From Faecalibacterium sp. UBA1762 (GTDB taxonomy: Bacteria > Bacillota > Clostridia > Oscillospirales > Ruminococcaceae), in contig DCHC01000042.1 of assembly GCA_002314755.1 (NCBI GenBank), positions 22,874 through 53,858 on the forward strand: a stretch of DNA of 30,985 nucleotides, written 5' to 3'. The notes below the pieces were generated by a model. The model was not told where the DNA came from. It did not search any database and was given only the letters and a program-made list of their open reading frames with translations. This document shows, piece after piece, positions 30,924 to 30,985 of the stretch. How positions within the stretch are numbered: position 1 is the stretch's first letter; every line of letters begins with the position of its first letter. The position numbers were made by a program, and so were the translations under genes.

Positions 30924-30952
30924 TTGACTTTGCCTGACAGGAGTGATACAAT
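30924..30952 (+). promoter_or_regulatory. Strong promoter reading out of the window
   Basis: TTGACT (30924-30929) and TACAAT (30947-30952) are exactly 17 bases apart on the plus strand, divergent from metY. The gene it serves begins beyond base 30985. Confidence 0.7.
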
Positions 30953-30985
30953 GAATAATAATCTATAGGTAACCTCTAAAAATTC

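Noticed and set aside
1..30985. CRISPR arrays, tRNA or rRNA genes, insertion sequences
   Set aside because: No regularly spaced repeat with unique spacers, no tRNA-like cloverleaf, no conserved rRNA stretch and no transposase or integrase motif was found by eye.

Overview
The window looks like a chromosomal segment of a gut-type Clostridia bacterium, most likely Oscillospirales/Ruminococcaceae. This is inferred from the moderately high GC with AT-rich promoters, AGGAGG ribosome sites, the CotH/VTC-associated surface cluster (DUF4956 plus Cthe_2159 beta-helix protein), InlB-like repeats with Cys-pair motifs, and several glycoside hydrolases. No rRNA, tRNA, CRISPR array, integrase or transposase was recognised. 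Species cannot be assigned by eye.

Layout. (1) 1-2585: end of a surface/exopolysaccharide-type cluster, with a DUF4956 membrane protein (5' end outside the window) and a secreted carbohydrate-binding beta-helix protein, closed by a terminator. (2) 2694-5838: two-gene operon for sugar-nucleotide supply, a mannose-1-phosphate guanylyltransferase with a degenerate cupin tail and a phosphohexomutase, closed by a terminator. (3) 5841-6354, minus strand: a compact, self-contained transcription unit (good promoter, terminator) carrying two paralogous 19-residue ORFs, each behind a perfect AGGAGG. This is the most novel item here. (4) 6470-10292, minus strand: a large secreted beta-helix/InlB-type surface protein broken by a one-base frameshift. 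(5) 10436-12141, minus strand: an AAA/DUF4143 ATPase cassette, AT-richer than its surroundings, flanked by a 115-bp direct repeat of the 3' end of the neighbouring BNR-repeat gene and preceded by short tandem repeats.

(6) 12173-21535: a carbohydrate-use locus around an AraC-type regulator. On the minus strand are a BNR/sialidase-like protein and an unusual FGGY-kinase/HpcH-aldolase fusion. Divergently lie the regulator and then an operon of an unassigned TIM-barrel protein, a divergent GH95-like protein and a beta-propeller hydrolase-like protein. The inferred logic is that the hydrolases release an unusual sugar, which the kinase/aldolase gene then phosphorylates and cleaves. No transporter is present in the window. 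(7) 21655-28470: a C39-like protein on the minus strand, then a plus-strand run of metallophosphoesterase, Sel1-repeat protein, GH2 beta-galactosidase and GH1 beta-glucosidase, ending in a bidirectional terminator. (8) 28538-30852, minus strand: metY-metA for methionine synthesis through O-acetylhomoserine, under a promoter whose -10 box lies inside a palindrome. A strong plus-strand promoter at the right edge points to a gene beyond the window.
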